Part shown: piece by piece, positions 22,544 to 34,199 of the stretch | Numbering within the stretch: position 1 is the first letter of the stretch | Layout of the letters: each line of letters opens with the position of its first letter | Origin: Salarias fasciatus | Taxonomy: Eukaryota > Chordata > Actinopteri > Blenniiformes > Blenniidae | Direction: 5' to 3' | Length of the DNA stretch: 64,000 nt | Assembly (NCBI RefSeq): GCF_902148845.1 | Contig: NW_021941230.1 | Span: 15,215,797 to 15,279,796, forward strand | The notes under the pieces: model-generated | Databases searched by the model: none | What the model was told of the DNA's origin: nothing | What the model saw: the letters and a program-made list of their open reading frames with translations, nothing else | Made by a program: the position numbers and the translations under genes

Positions 22544-24021
22544 TTAGCGTGCAGGAAGCGGCTGCATCTGTAGCGCGTCGTACGTGTCTCTGGTGGCGGA
22601 ACTCAGTCCCTGAAACAACACACACACGTCAGTCGAAATGCTTCACAGCATTTAAAAACATTAAAACGATAAAAAGAAACCTGTAATTCCCGCCATCTCT
22701 ATATTCTTATGCGCACAACGACCAGTCATTCATGAAACGATGAAACCAACCAACCAGCTGGCTAATCATCACATCATCTCATCATATAACAGAAGGAAGG
22801 AATCAAGAAAACAGTAAACAGTGATTAATTAATCAACTAAGCAAGTTGTTGACCAGTCACCCACCGCCAACCAACCGGCTAATTCAGTCTGAGAAACCCA
22901 ACAGATCGACATGATCAAAGCGAAGAGATGCGGGAACGGAAACACCGCCTTTTAAAACGAAGAAGTCTGCAGAACCGGACTCAGAGGAGGAGAGCTTTCT
23001 CCTTTCTCACGCTACATCCCGTCACATTTCACCGTATCTCCCTGCAGAATCTCCGGCCGCAGAAATCTAAATCCTTCATCTGATCTTCCGTCTTCTCTGC
23101 AGCGGGTGGATTCGTGAGTCTGCTGCTTTTCTCTCTTTCTAACCCCCAAACAGAGTTAAATAACTCCAATCAGCTGGTCGGCAATAAACCGAACATACAA
23201 CAAGCCGCTGAGTCGGCGACGGGCGGCTGAACGCCTCACCTGGTAAACCTGCTCATTCTTCCTCTGACGCTGCGAAGAGACAAAGCAGAGAAACATTTTC
23301 AGTAAACCAGTGAGTTTAAACGTGAGTAAAGCTCTGGCCGTGTCTGCTCCCTCACGTCTTTTTTGATGGGAAGCTCTTTGTATCCGCCGTCGTTCCGGTG
23401 AGTCAGATCCTGCAAAACATCAACAGAGTCACACCACAAATCCGCCGAGAAGCACTCGGTTCTCTCAGGTTCCCCTCGGAAGGATCATGGTGTGTGAAAG
23501 AAGAGAAAGGTTTGGCTTTTTTACGGTGTACGTGGAGTCGTCAGCCACCCGGCGGTTCTGCAGAATCAGGCAAAGAAGAAGAAGTTGAGGAATGTCGTCT
23601 TCAGCTTATCGCGGTTCTTTGAGAGAAGCGGATCACCGGCGTGGTTCTGGGACTCACCCGCGGTCTCTCTTTGTCTCTCATCAGTGGGGCGTAGCCCCCA
23701 GCGTCCTGGCCGCTCAGGTCCTGAACACACACACACACAGCGTTTCAAGCAGTTAGCAGCGACCTGTTGACCTATTGACCTGGTAGAGGACCGGCAGGAC
23801 TCACAGTGTACAGGCTCTCCTCCTTCTCTTTGGGCCTGAAGAACTGCAGCAAAGACAGAAAAGAAGAACAGTGAGCGAAGAGGAGAGACGGACGGATCCA
23901 GGACGGAGACCCCGACTCACCCGCTCCCGGATGAACATGCCGGTGATGATGACTCCGTAGAGGCCGAGGATCCCGTCCAGGACGTAGCAGAGCTGAGGGT
24001 CGTACGGGGAAACCATGGCGC
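22544..24021 (-). CDS. cd247: T-cell surface glycoprotein CD3 zeta chain (CD247), signal-peptide exon not found
   Basis: Signalling subunit of the T-cell receptor (and NK receptors): a disulphide-linked homodimer with a very short ectodomain and three ITAMs phosphorylated by Lck and bound by ZAP-70. The exon at about 23929-24021 gives [19 protein letters not shown] and [10 protein letters not shown], with the TM Cys for dimerisation and the TM Asp for pairing with TCR arginines. Cytoplasmic exons lie at about 23803-23843 ([11 protein letters not shown]), 23659-23719 ([13 protein letters not shown]), 23527-23560 (RVADDSTYT), 23356-23410 ([13 protein letters not shown]), 23243-23270 (RKNEQVYQ) and 22544-22609 ([13 protein letters not shown], ending LPAR). 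The three YxxL pairs are YTDL/YAPL, YTDL/YKEL and YQGL/YDAL. The FcR gamma chain is excluded because it has one ITAM. The TM exon has an acceptor before GCGCC, so a phase-1 signal-peptide exon should lie upstream, perhaps in 24100-25500; I could not identify it. Confidence 0.92.
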
Positions 24022-25719
24022 CTGCTGGGAGGAGGCGAGGAGACAATCTGAGACAATCAGTGGAAAAACTGATGCTTCAGTTTCACGAACGTTTCAGCAA
24101 CTCATCAAAACCTCTCTGATCAAGTTTTTCCTCTGAGAGACGACATGTTTGTTTTTCCTTCCTTCTTTTTTTTTTTTTTTAAGTTTCTGTGGCTGAAATG
24201 AAGACACTGAAACTCATGACACAAAACGCAGCCCGTTTTTTTGTAATTATTCGCTGGCTGCTTTTATCTCTGTGGCTTCGAGATTTCCTCCCAGTCGTCT
24301 TCATCTATCTGTGTGTGGCGTGACGAGCCTCTTCCTGTCACGAGGACAAACTGCAGGTTCGCGCTCGGCGCCGCTGCTGCAGTGGAAAACCCAGGCCGAC
24401 TCTGTTTTTTTTTTTTTTAAAGCAGGCCTGAAACGTGGAAATGACATCTTAGAAAACGTGTGTCTTCTCGTTCGAACAGAGCAGTCGGCGTTCTGGCGTC
24501 GTGAGGCTGGAGGTTGTTTATTCTACTTTCAGGTTGATGTGACAGAAAAACCCACAGAAACTGCAGCTTCCGGAGCGGCGCCCTGACCTTGATTCCTGTG
24601 CGCCTCTGTCGGGTCACACACCTCAGGTGCACAAACACACAACTCAGACAAACACTCAGATGTAGCCGAGGCACACAAACTCCTTCACGCTGTTTAGAAG
24701 AGTTCAGAAAAATGGGATTTTAAGATGTGACTCAAATCTGTTTCTTAAAAATTGGTTGCATTTCAACTAATTCTGGGTTTTAATTGTTTCAAAATGTTGC
24801 TTCGCGTTTATTTTCTGGATTTTTAAGAGACTAAATTGAGACTTCAGGAGGGAATCAAACAGGAAACGGGTACAACGGAACATTTCAATGCTGTAAATTC
24901 ACCATTTCATGGTTTTAAAACTGCCTTTTCTCTGATATAAACTGTTCATTAAGTCATATTTCTTTTCAAAGGACTAAAGTGATCGTTACTTCATTGGTGC
25001 GTAAAAACATTTGGACTTAGAAATGAACTCGATTGATGTAAAAGTCACTTTCGTGTCTCAACTCAATGTTTCTTTTATAGATTCGGGGTTTTTTTTTTTT
25101 GCAGTTCTTTAATTTCCATTTCACAGCAACGTCCAGTCAGTCGGTTAATTACTCCTGTTAGATAATTTGAATTTTGCAATTCTAAATAAATGTTTGAAGT
25201 TTCGGTTGGAAATTAAACAAGAGAAACAGTTTGATAAGTTGATCTCAAATCAGAACAAGTAGAACATCTGATGCAAATAACCTGATCTCAATTAGTTTTA
25301 TTTATTTCCGATTCACATTTATCAACAAATCTTCACATTTCTAACAGCTTTCAGTTGCCATTTATCTATTTTTGGTTTTGACCAAATTTCGGTTTTGTCC
25401 TGAGAAGATTTTGGAAGATCTTAAATTCTGATTAAAGAGATTTGAAATGTTTTTACCTGCTGGAGAACCCGAAGAGAGAACGATTGAGGCTGCAGGCAGC
25501 AGAGGCTACACTGAGAGGAGGAGGAGGAGGAGGAGGAAGAGGAGGAGGAGCCGGAGGGAAGATGAAGAGGAGGGGTTCTGTCAAAACGACGGAAGCGATC
25601 AGCCAATGGCGTTCCCCCAAAGCTTCGCCTCCAAGCAGAAAATGTTACATAAACCTGTAAATTCAGCCGCAAATATCAAAATATGGTTCTGAATGAGAAA
25701 TCTCACTGGAGGAAAATCT
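24022..25719. other. cd247 upstream region (expected to hold its first exon)
   Basis: No convincing ATG-to-donor signal-peptide exon was found on the minus strand. A GGA/TCC-rich simple repeat lies at about 25510-25570; on the minus strand it reads as a serine run in a spurious ORF. Otherwise AT-rich, unassigned. Confidence 0.5.
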
Positions 25720-25725
25720 TTTATT
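25720..25725 (-). promoter_or_regulatory. Poly(A) signal AATAAA of lipt1
   Basis: AATAAA on the minus strand about 107 bases past the lipt1 stop. Confidence 0.65.
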
Positions 25726-25831
25726 ACACAAACAAAAGTTCTGACATTTAGTCAAACATTCCACACAAAGTGTGAAATAAAAAGGTCCATTCAAGAGTTT
25801 CAGTCCAGCTGCAGGAGGCGGCGCCTTCCCC

Positions 25832-27132
25832 TCAGCCCATGGCGCTCACCACAGCGTCCCCCAGGTTCCTCAGCCTTGCGTGCAGAGCGCCGCTCTCGGA
25901 GCGAAGCAGCGTGCAGACGGCGGCGGCGGCCCGGAACGGACAGAAGCGCTCTCCCAGCAGGACGTCGCTCAGCGCCAGGCTCAGCCGCTCCGGCAGCCAG
26001 TCGGCCGGGACGTCCAGCCGGCAGGAGTCCATCCGCCCGCCCCTCACCTCCAGGCGGAGCCGGGCGGGGCGGCGAGCGCCCGTCTGCTCGTCCAGCAGCC
26101 GGAGCTCGGCGTCCAGGCTGAACTTGGGCGTCCTGCCGAACGTCCAGTCCCAGCGGCGCAGCTCTGCCGCCATGCTGGAGATCCCGGGAAACGCCGACTC
26201 GTCGGTCGGGTCGACGAGCGCCGGCGGGGCGCCGAGGCCAAACTCTGAGGAGGAAAACCGAAAAAATCCCACAATCAGCCACCAGTCAGTCCACCGTCAC
26301 GGATTCCACCGCGAACACCACGCACCGGCGTTGTACTGCTGCTCCAGTCCGTCCATGAGCTCCTCCAGCCGCAGCGAGGGGGCGTGGTCGCGCAGGTTAG
26401 CGACGGGCGACGGGACGCTGGGCGTGGCGTTGCTGAGGATGCCGGGACAGGAGGGGGACAGCACGCTGGACAGGGCGGAGCGGTCCGCCGAGTGCAGCAG
26501 CGTGCAGTGATGGTAGGACGTGGCGCGGCACAGCCGGGAGGCGGTGCCTGTCAGCGGCAACGAAAACACAGTCGGCATCGTCACAAACAGGTTGCTGTAG
26601 TGAGGTCAAACCTCTGGTCCTCGGACCCACCTGAGATTTTGTAGCGTCCGTTCAGCAGGATGTCAAATCTGTCGGTGGCCTGAACGTCCAGCTGGGGGCG
26701 GAGCCTCCTCAGCGCGTCGGTGACCACCTTCAGGTTCCTCTGCCGGTCGTACGCCTTTTTGGACGCAAAGAAGGTCAGGTTGAGGTTCCCGAGGTCGTGG
26801 TACACCGTCCCGCCGCCGCTGCGCCTCCGTGCCAGCGGGATGCCCGCCGTCCTCATCACCGGCAGGTTGCACTCCGTCCAGGGGTTCTGGTGTCTCCCGA
26901 TGACCACGGCCGGCTGGTTCCTCCACAGCAGCAGGACGTGGCGCCGCTGCAGGTCCACGTTGGCGTCGATCCAGTCCTCCAGGGCCAGGTTCTGGTAAAC
27001 ATCGGTGCACTGAGAATGAAGGACCAGACCACCGCCGCCATCACAGTCTTGAAAAAGCTGGCTGCAGGTGGACGCTGGTCTCCAACGTCCAGACAAGAGA
27101 GTCAGGAACGACCTCCTGAGCTGGGACATCAT
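25832..27132 (-). CDS. lipt1: Lipoyl amidotransferase LIPT1, mitochondrial
   Basis: Moves lipoyl groups (in mammals from GCSH) onto E2 subunits of the 2-oxoacid dehydrogenases in mitochondria. Three coding exons. 26631-27132 begins [13 protein letters not shown], an Arg-rich leader likely to be a mitochondrial targeting peptide, then [35 protein letters not shown] and [10 protein letters not shown]; the [11 protein letters not shown] block is the lipoate-binding loop. 26326-26547 has [10 protein letters not shown] and [10 protein letters not shown]. 25832-26244 has [24 protein letters not shown] and ends DAVVSAMG. The length of about 379 residues compares with 373 in human, and the conserved blocks are in order. 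The final exon is unusually GC-rich. The 5' UTR is probably spliced, with a promoter near 27400-27600. Confidence 0.96.
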
Positions 27133-29370
27133 CGTGTTTGTTCATAACCACATGCTGGAAACATCTGGAACCACAGAACAACAGAAATGACATTTAGATC
27201 AGCAATAAGAGTATCTGTGAGCATTCAACCACCAAAGTATCTAAAATTCATATTTTTAAAAATACATAAAATTGTTTTTATCGAGTTTATAACGTTAAAA
27301 AGGCACCAATAAGGTGAAAACAAAAAAAAAAAACAATAGATAATAAGCGTCTAAACGATGCGTGTTACGTCACTGGCGCGTCCTGTGTACGTCCTCTACG
27401 TCACCCCGCCACACTTAGCTTAGCTTTAGCTTCTCTCCGCGTCCACGCGGTGTCAACAACACTTTTATTTTAGCTCGGAAAAAACAAAACGGACAAACAA
27501 CAGCGACTCCAATGACGAACAAACACTTTTAATGACGGCTAAACCGAGACGATAAAACTGAGACTTACCGAAAGCCCTCGCAGCCTCAGCTGGAGATACG
27601 GATGTGACGACAAACTAAATCCGCTCCTTCATTTCAAAATAAGAGCTCGTTTATCCAAAAGAACGCAACCAGAATACGCTCATGCATTTATTCTGAAAGT
27701 GACAGTGGCGGAGGTGTGTAACTTGGCATTGGGTCCGACTTCTGTCCCTCGATCAGCAACGTTCCGCCTTTTGAATTTTTTTAAAACGCCGTTTCAAATA
27801 CATAAATCGAAAGAAAAACAAGATAGCCTATAAAGAATACATATTAAATCTCTGTTTTAATTTTTAAGATTTATTTTAATATTTTAAAATATTAAGATAA
27901 ACATTGAATGCAAATATTAAACTGATTATTATTTGCTTCTGTTCTTTTTCTTACTTCCACCTCAGAGTAACGACTTTTCTGAAAAGCTCTTTTCAAATCC
28001 ATTCAGTTACAAACCATTATGCGTTGCTCCTGCTTTTTTTCTTTAATCTATTTTTCCTATCAATCATAACATGACCTCAGTTCTTTGGTGAAAATCTTGT
28101 TTGTTTAGTCCTGAATGGAGCTGAGCATTTTTGTAGGTGTTGTTCACCTTTCTCTTTGTCATTGGACACACAAGCTGCACAGTTCATTGTAAAAATCCTC
28201 TCATCTTTCTGCTATAAAGTCTGTTTAAAGCACTGTCATTGTCTTACACTATTCTTCTGTTGTTTTTATCACTGATTTTATTGTTGTCTTGACTGTGCAC
28301 TTTGAGATCTGCCCTCAGATGTGAAGTGCGTTATAAATAAAATCCATTATTATTATTACTATTATTAAAAAACCTTTTTTTTCCTTTCATAACCGATCTT
28401 CAAACTTGTCATTGGTCTTTGTGTCTCTTGTAAGATAACAGTGTGAATAATTCAGGACCCCTTCACTGATTCATACCATGACCCCCAACCCCCTTCTTGT
28501 GTTAATCGCCATAGCAACCAGTGTCAGCAGGTGATTGGCTGTTTGGAGAGCTTCTTTCTCAACTACCCATCCATGCAGTTTAACTTTAGATCTTATTGGT
28601 CTCATTCTCAGGTGGCTTTGTGGTTTTTCGTCTCTTCAGCCTGTGTGAATTCGTCATCATGAGGAAGAAGCAGCGCGTCGATCAGAGAGAGGAGGAACAC
28701 ACGACCACATCCTGACACACACTTAAACACACATTCAATACAGTCATAGTGAGTCGCTGATGTTTCAGGTGAGTGTGTCTTTCTCAACTTATTCCAAAAA
28801 GTAACTAATTTATTAATTAAAAACTGTGACTCTGTATGTTTTAAATACTGGTACAGTTAAATGCTGTTTCTCAGAACTGTTTATTGTGAGAGGTTTAGTT
28901 ATATGAAGTATCACAGATTTATGAAGAACATGTTTTAACAGCTTTTATCTTAAGAAACCCACAAATAATTCAGAATACCAGTGGGTGGAAACAGGACTTG
29001 TCAGTGAAATGTAGCCTTTGCCAGCGTTTTAAGAAGTGCAGAGCCTTCAGTTTATCTCACACTCACACTGACTCATTCAGCGTCTTCACAGATGTAATGA
29101 TTACAACTGTTTAACCTCAAAGGCAAGAAGGCAGGCGACAGGACTACCGACACGACAGCATCAGAAAACACTCTAAAATTCAGTGCGCGGGTTAAACTGT
29201 AACCTACAGAAATGAAAGCCACAAAACAACAGAATTCAACTGAATATTTCAGCTTTTTGCCTGTTTTCGCATCACCGTATCTGACCAATGGAACTCCGCA
29301 GGCTTCCATGACGACCACACCCAGGTCAAACGCAACTTGGCGGGTAGTCAGATGACTTGCGGGTGACAAC
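27133..29370. other. Divergent intergenic region between lipt1 (minus) and the ELM2-SANT gene (plus)
   Basis: About 2.2 kb separating two genes transcribed away from each other. The stretch 27360-27600, containing CGCGTCCACGCGG, is a plausible promoter for lipt1. The remainder is AT-rich with one LINE-tail remnant. A non-coding first exon for the ELM2-SANT gene may lie here, but none was resolved. Confidence 0.5.
28280..28372 (+). mobile_element. LINE 3' tail remnant (L2-like)
   Basis: GCACTTTGAGATCTGCCCTC and AAGTGCGTTATAAATAAAAT, followed by an ATT repeat, resemble the 3' ends of fish L2/CR1-group LINEs and SINEs that borrow their tails. Only the tail is recognisable. Confidence 0.55.
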
Positions 29371-32300
29371 ATGTCAGACGCCTACTCCACGTTCTCTCCT
29401 CCTCCCACCATGCATCACTCCTACCAGGCGCCGCCACCTCCGTACATCCACTCGCCTCCTCAAACCTCCCCCCACTTTCCTCCTCACTTCCTGCCTCAGA
29501 TGACCCCCCCTCACCTCCCTCACCCTCAGATGACCCCCCCTCATCTGTCCCACCGTCAGATGACCCCCCCTCACCTCCCTCACCCTCAGATGACCCCCCC
29601 TCATCTGCCCCACCGTCAGATGACCCCCCCTCACCTCCCTCACCCTCAGATGACACCCCCTCATCTCCCCCACCCTCAGATGACCCCCCCTCATCTCCTG
29701 CCTCCCCATTCGACCTCCTCTCACGTCATACAGACTCATGTGGCCCCCCATCACCTTCCCCCTGGTCAGGTGACATCCTCTCACCTCCCACATCCTCAGG
29801 GAACCCCCCTCCACCTCGTCCACCAGTCTCAGGAGACCTTGTTTGACTTTCCCTACGCCGAGGTGAGTCCCTCTCAAGTGCCCCCCCTTCCTCAGGACCT
29901 CCTCTTCGGCAGTAATCCCAGTTCAGATTTCGATCAGCCAGACTGGGACGGACCTGGACTCTCCTGTCTCCTCAGTGGGGAGGGATTCCCATCTCAGGTA
30001 ACTCCTCCACATTTCTCCCCACATTCCGGCTGATTGGTTCTGATGTGATCTCCTGACTGCCTGCGATCTGATCCAGAACCAGGCTTCAGTCCTCCACGAC
30101 GGAAATGTACAACTGGCCAACAGCACTCACACACTCCTGGAGCAGGGTCATCTTCCTGGTCACACCTGGGGGCCTCTGGAGCTGGCCCAGCCCCAGCTCC
30201 ACTGCTCTGCACCGGGCTCCGTGTCTGAAAGAGGACTCCTGGGAGGATGGAGCTCCATGGACGACCTCCCCGACGTCCAGTTTTTTAACGATGCACCACA
30301 ACCTTTTTATAGCCCAGCAACCCCCGGTCCCAGTCCTCAGTATCCATCGACCCCAGCCCTCCTCGGCACTGGACCCCAGCGAGCAAAGGGGCCCGTTTTC
30401 AACAGCCAGCAAAGCTTCAGCTGCTCCCTGACGGAGTCCCATCAGCAGCTCCTGCATCAGATGAGCTCCTTACCAATCCAACCGGAGCCGGACGATCGGC
30501 CGCCGGGCCTCCCCGGCTCCCCAGGTCTGTTCAGGGAGGCCTTCTCCGGGCAGGGCCGGGAGCTCAGACTGAACCAGAGGAAAGAGTGCAGGGAAGGAAC
30601 CGAGCCAGACTCCAGATGGGTAGGTTCCTGACCTCACATCAGCTGACTGGCCCAGATTCAAACCCTCATCATTTTATGCAGACCGCTGTGATTGTAGTGA
30701 TGAATAAGTGGTGAAATCAATATGTGAACCGATAATCACAGACTCATTCGATGTTTCCAGATGAAACTGATGAAACCCGAAAGCAGCGCTGAGGTTCCCG
30801 ACTCCAGGTGACCCAAGTGACGGAGACAATGCTGTGATAACGACGAGTTTTACACATTGTTTTCTCACTGATGTGTGTGTGTGTTGCAGGTTGCTGTGTC
30901 TGGTGTGTCAGCGTGAATTCAGGAGCCTGCCGGCCTTGAACGGTCACATGCGCTCTCACAGCGGCGTCAGAGAAGCCAGCTGGGTGAAAAAGGTCAACTT
31001 CCCCGCATCTTTCGTAGGTTTTAGGACGACAGATCAGGCTGACAGTCGACTGATTATCGGGACAGAGGCGTCGGCTTCACGGCTGTCCAACAAGTCCTCA
31101 CTGAAACCTAAGTGGCTTTAACTGCATGAGTCCACTAAGACATCATTGCTAATGCTGCTAATGATGCTAATGAGCTCAGCTGAAGGACGTGAAGTGAGGA
31201 GTCGTTTGGCCTCTGAGGGAACTGCTGCTTCCTGTGGTCACTTCGCACAAATCCCTTTATTTTTTTGTCCAGGATCCATCAACATCAAGCAAATGCACAG
31301 TCTCCATGGTGATGCCGGTCACCGTGCCTGTCCAATCACGTGGCGCGTCCAAGGCCTGGAGGCGTGGTCAGAGGAGGTGCCGCTCAGCCGGAGGCGGTTC
31401 GCTGTACTGCAGCCTGATGCGGCCGAACGAAAAGGAGGAGGAGGAGGGGGAGGGGGAGGGGGAGGAGGGGGCACACGGCGACGGAGGCCACTACGTCCCT
31501 CCTCTCATGCTGCCCCCCCTCAGGGCGGGACCCGGGCTGTTCTGCACCCTCACCACCGGGAGGCAGAAGAGAGTGCAGACCGTTCAGTTTCACAGTGAGT
31601 CCAACACTCCTTCCTGTTGGTTCCTTCTGCTGTTGGGACTCGTTTTACAGCCAGGTCTGTGATTGGCAGATGGATCCGGGGGCGTTGGCGTGGAGTCTGC
31701 CCGTCCTCCTCCTGGAACACTAACAGCTAGAGTCATGAAGCCGTACGTTCAAGTTTCCTCAAACCGCTTGTTTCGGTTTAACCGTCTCACCGTCATGGAG
31801 CCGTCAGTCATTTTGGGACTCGGCCGGCTGACCTTTGACCCTGACCTTTGACTGTTCGTCTCGCGTCTTATTCGCAGACGGATAAATGTAGGGTCGGGCT
31901 TCCAGGCCAACATCCCGCCGCTGCAACCCAAGAAACGAGCTTGCCTGGACTCCCACAATGCACTGCTGCAGTGGGCGCCATGGACCGAGCTGGAGCAGCC
32001 CGCCACTCGACAGCGAGGTAAAGCAAAGACACGCCCCCTGATCAATCCTGCCCGGCTGCTTCATGATTGGCGTGTGACCCGTCCAGTGGAGGCCTTGCTG
32101 AGGATGGTGAGATCCAGCGTGGTGGCGGGGGGCGGGGCCAGCCCAGACCACACCCTCCACGTCCTGTCCCAATGCAAGGGAGACTTTCTGGTAAACTCTT
32201 CACAGCAGATTGTTGTCATGTTGGAAATGTGAGGCCTCCGTCGTGATGACTGGTCCGTTTGTTTCTGCAGCGAACGACGGAGAAGCTGCTGTCGTCTCAG

Positions 32301-33540
32301 ACGGCGTCCAGCCAGGCGCCCGCCGGTCAGCCGCCGCCTCCCCCGTCCTCTCACTTCGCTTCCTCCACAACGCAGAAAACCCAGTGGCACATTACGACTT
32401 TGTATTTCAGGTGTTCGCTGGAGTCCAGCAGAAAAAAGGCTGCTGGTTAAATCCCTGCAGCTCCATCAGAAAAACTTCCACATGGTCCAGAAAGCTGTGA
32501 GTGTGAACCCCGGTCCGTCTGCAGCGCCGCCGCTTCAGACGCGTCTGGATCTCTCACCCGTCACTTCCTGTTTGTTCAGGTGAAGACGAAGAGCCTCTCC
32601 GAGTGCGTGGAGTTCTATTATCTCTTCAAGAAGAAGATGAGCCTGAGCAGCAGCCTGACCGTCACTTTGCCCGACGCTGATGTAAGGAACAAGTCCGTCC
32701 TCAGAGTCGTGACGTAGAATCAGTTTGATTTCAGCCTCTGAAGGAACCTGAAGGGCCTCATTTTGGGGCCCTGGACCGGGTCATGACTTCAGACTTGTTG
32801 GTAAATGGACTACACTTGTATAGCACTTTTTACCCTGCTTGACCGAGCCCAAAGCGCTTCACACTGCAATATCACAATCACCCTTTCACACCATACTGGG
32901 TGGTGGTAAGCTACTATGTAGCCACAGCTGCCCTGGGGCAGACTGACGGAAGCGAGGCTGCCAATCTGCGCCATCGGCCCCTCCGACCACCACCAACCAT
33001 TCACTCTCACAACTTTCATACTAGGCAAGGTAGGTGAAGTGTCTTGCCCAAGGACACAACGCCAGTTTTATAAGGACGACCCGCTCTACCAACTGAGCTA
33101 CTGTCGCCCCTTGTTGGATTTGGACGGCCCGATTGAAGATCTGTTTGTCAGATCAGAACTGTTCCGATCATCTTCTGGGACCTGAATCGAGCCATGTCCG
33201 TTGGGTTTTACTGTTCTGGTTCAAGAAGCTTGTCTTGAAAGTGCGTCTGCGTTAGGAACTGATCAGTGTCTCGTTAGTCCGGCTTCAGAATCGGGTCTAA
33301 AACTTCCCCGCGGTGGAGCAGGGCTGAGTTGGAGTCGGTCATTTGCAGAGTTTCAGGCCAGCGAACACAAATGAAACTGTCGGCTGAGCGAATTGAAACC
33401 GCCAAAACCGAAATACTGTTGTTACCAGGCGCACAACACGACACAAAACACACACAGAAGCACACACAAGGACAGCCACTTCCTCACAGAGCGAAGAACA
33501 GTGTGTGACTTCATGTTTCAGAACGGTGGGAGGTGGAGGT

Positions 33541-33591
<51 letters not shown>

Positions 33592-33977
33592 TCGGGCCTC
33601 TGTGAAGTTTCCATTAACTCTGTGAGTAGTGGTGACTCGAATTTATATATGTGGTCAAAGGAGTTGAAGACGAATGTCTTCAGTTGAAACGTGAAGTTCT
33701 GGGAAACGGTCGACCTTTTTCACAAAACCCAGAAACAAACGAGCGTCTGAGAGTCGCGCCGCTGAAGTTCATGAAGTGAACATCAGATAGTAGTTTGAGG
33801 AAGACTTTAGATCAGAAGTCACTCCTCACTTCTTCCTTTTCGTTTTTTTTTTTTTTTTTTCAGGGTCAAGGTTCATCGGGATCCCAAGATGCAAAGCTCA
33901 CCACTGAGCTACACACTACCTCACAACACACCCAGGAAACGGAAATGCAGAATTATCGACTGAAAGCAATAAACTGA
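29371..33977 (+). CDS. ELM2-SANT zinc-finger co-repressor (TRERF1/ZNF541/MIDEAS family)
   Basis: Scaffold of the kind that binds HDAC1/2 through ELM2-SANT. Twelve exons fit in phase: 29371-29997, 30077-30619, 30761-30807, 30890-30992, 31273-31594, 31670-31742, 31878-32017, 32087-32190, 32271-32325, 32411-32496, 32580-32681, 33864-33977, totalling 771 residues. The N-terminal 390 residues are Pro/His/Gln-rich with a tandem repeat (about residues 45-110). Exon 4 encodes one C2H2 finger (CLVCQREF, LNGHMRSH). Exon 5 has a Glu/Gly run and HYVPPLMLPPL. Exons 6-8 form ELM2 (RINVGSGFQANIP, VEALLRMVRSS). Exons 10-11 form SANT (RWSPAEKRLLVKSL, FHMVQKAVKTKSLSECVEFYY). The stop is followed by AATAAA at 34194. 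I could not decide between TRERF1, ZNF541 and MIDEAS. The last exon is less certain: it rests on acceptor, phase and poly(A) signal only. Confidence 0.85.
29500..29700 (+). repeat. Coding minisatellite, 30-bp unit (PQMTPPHLPH)
   Basis: About seven 30-bp units, each encoding a variant of PQMTPPHLPH within exon 1 of the ELM2-SANT gene. HPQ and HRQ versions alternate, which gives a 60-bp higher-order unit. Copies are nearly identical at the DNA level. Confidence 0.9.
32802..33109 (-). mobile_element. tRNA-derived SINE, with target-site duplication
   Basis: Read on the minus strand it starts GGGGCGACAGTAGCTCAGTT, containing a pol III A box (TAGCTCAGTTGG), and runs to a tail containing TATACAAGTGTAG. 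It is flanked by the direct repeat CTTGTTGG (32794-32801 and 33110-33117), a clear insertion signature. About 308 bases. It is inserted in the last intron of the ELM2-SANT gene. The B box is damaged, so it is probably silent. Confidence 0.85.
33542..33590. repeat. (GT)n microsatellite in the last ELM2-SANT intron
   Basis: About 24 GT units. Confidence 0.95.
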
Positions 33978-34193
33978 ACCAGACTGTGATCGAGTTACGT
34001 GAAAGGTTTTTAGATGTTTACGAACGTCAGAATGCAGAAAGTGCATATTTTGTGGCCTTAATTTGTTTTTTTTTTTTAAAAGAGATTCTAAGTTGGACGG
34101 TCATATTTTATAATATAAATCTGACATTAAAAGAAAAACTCGAGCAGAGAACTTTGTCTTTCACGTTTGTTCTACCTGAAGTACATTTTAATT

Positions 34194-34199
34194 AATAAA
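34194..34199 (+). promoter_or_regulatory. Poly(A) signal of the ELM2-SANT gene
   Basis: AATAAA 217 bases past the proposed stop at 33977. It supports the terminal exon. Confidence 0.6.

Noticed and set aside
24544-24674. Minus-strand hydrophobic stretch (LSVCLSCVFV), considered as the cd247 leader
   Set aside because: It opens with GTG rather than ATG and lacks a phase-1 donor at a sensible place.
25421-25672. Minus-strand ORF with a serine run, considered as a cd247 signal-peptide exon
   Set aside because: No ATG near a usable donor; the serine run is a GGA/TCC simple repeat.
25693-27147. Plus-strand ORFs of up to 223 codons in the lipt1 region
   Set aside because: Shadows of the GC-rich lipt1 exons on the minus strand; composition is Arg/Pro/Ser-rich and nothing matches.
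29374-29877. Minus-strand ORF with Gly-His-Leu-Arg repeats
   Set aside because: Complement of the coding minisatellite in the ELM2-SANT exon 1; the 30-bp unit keeps every frame open.
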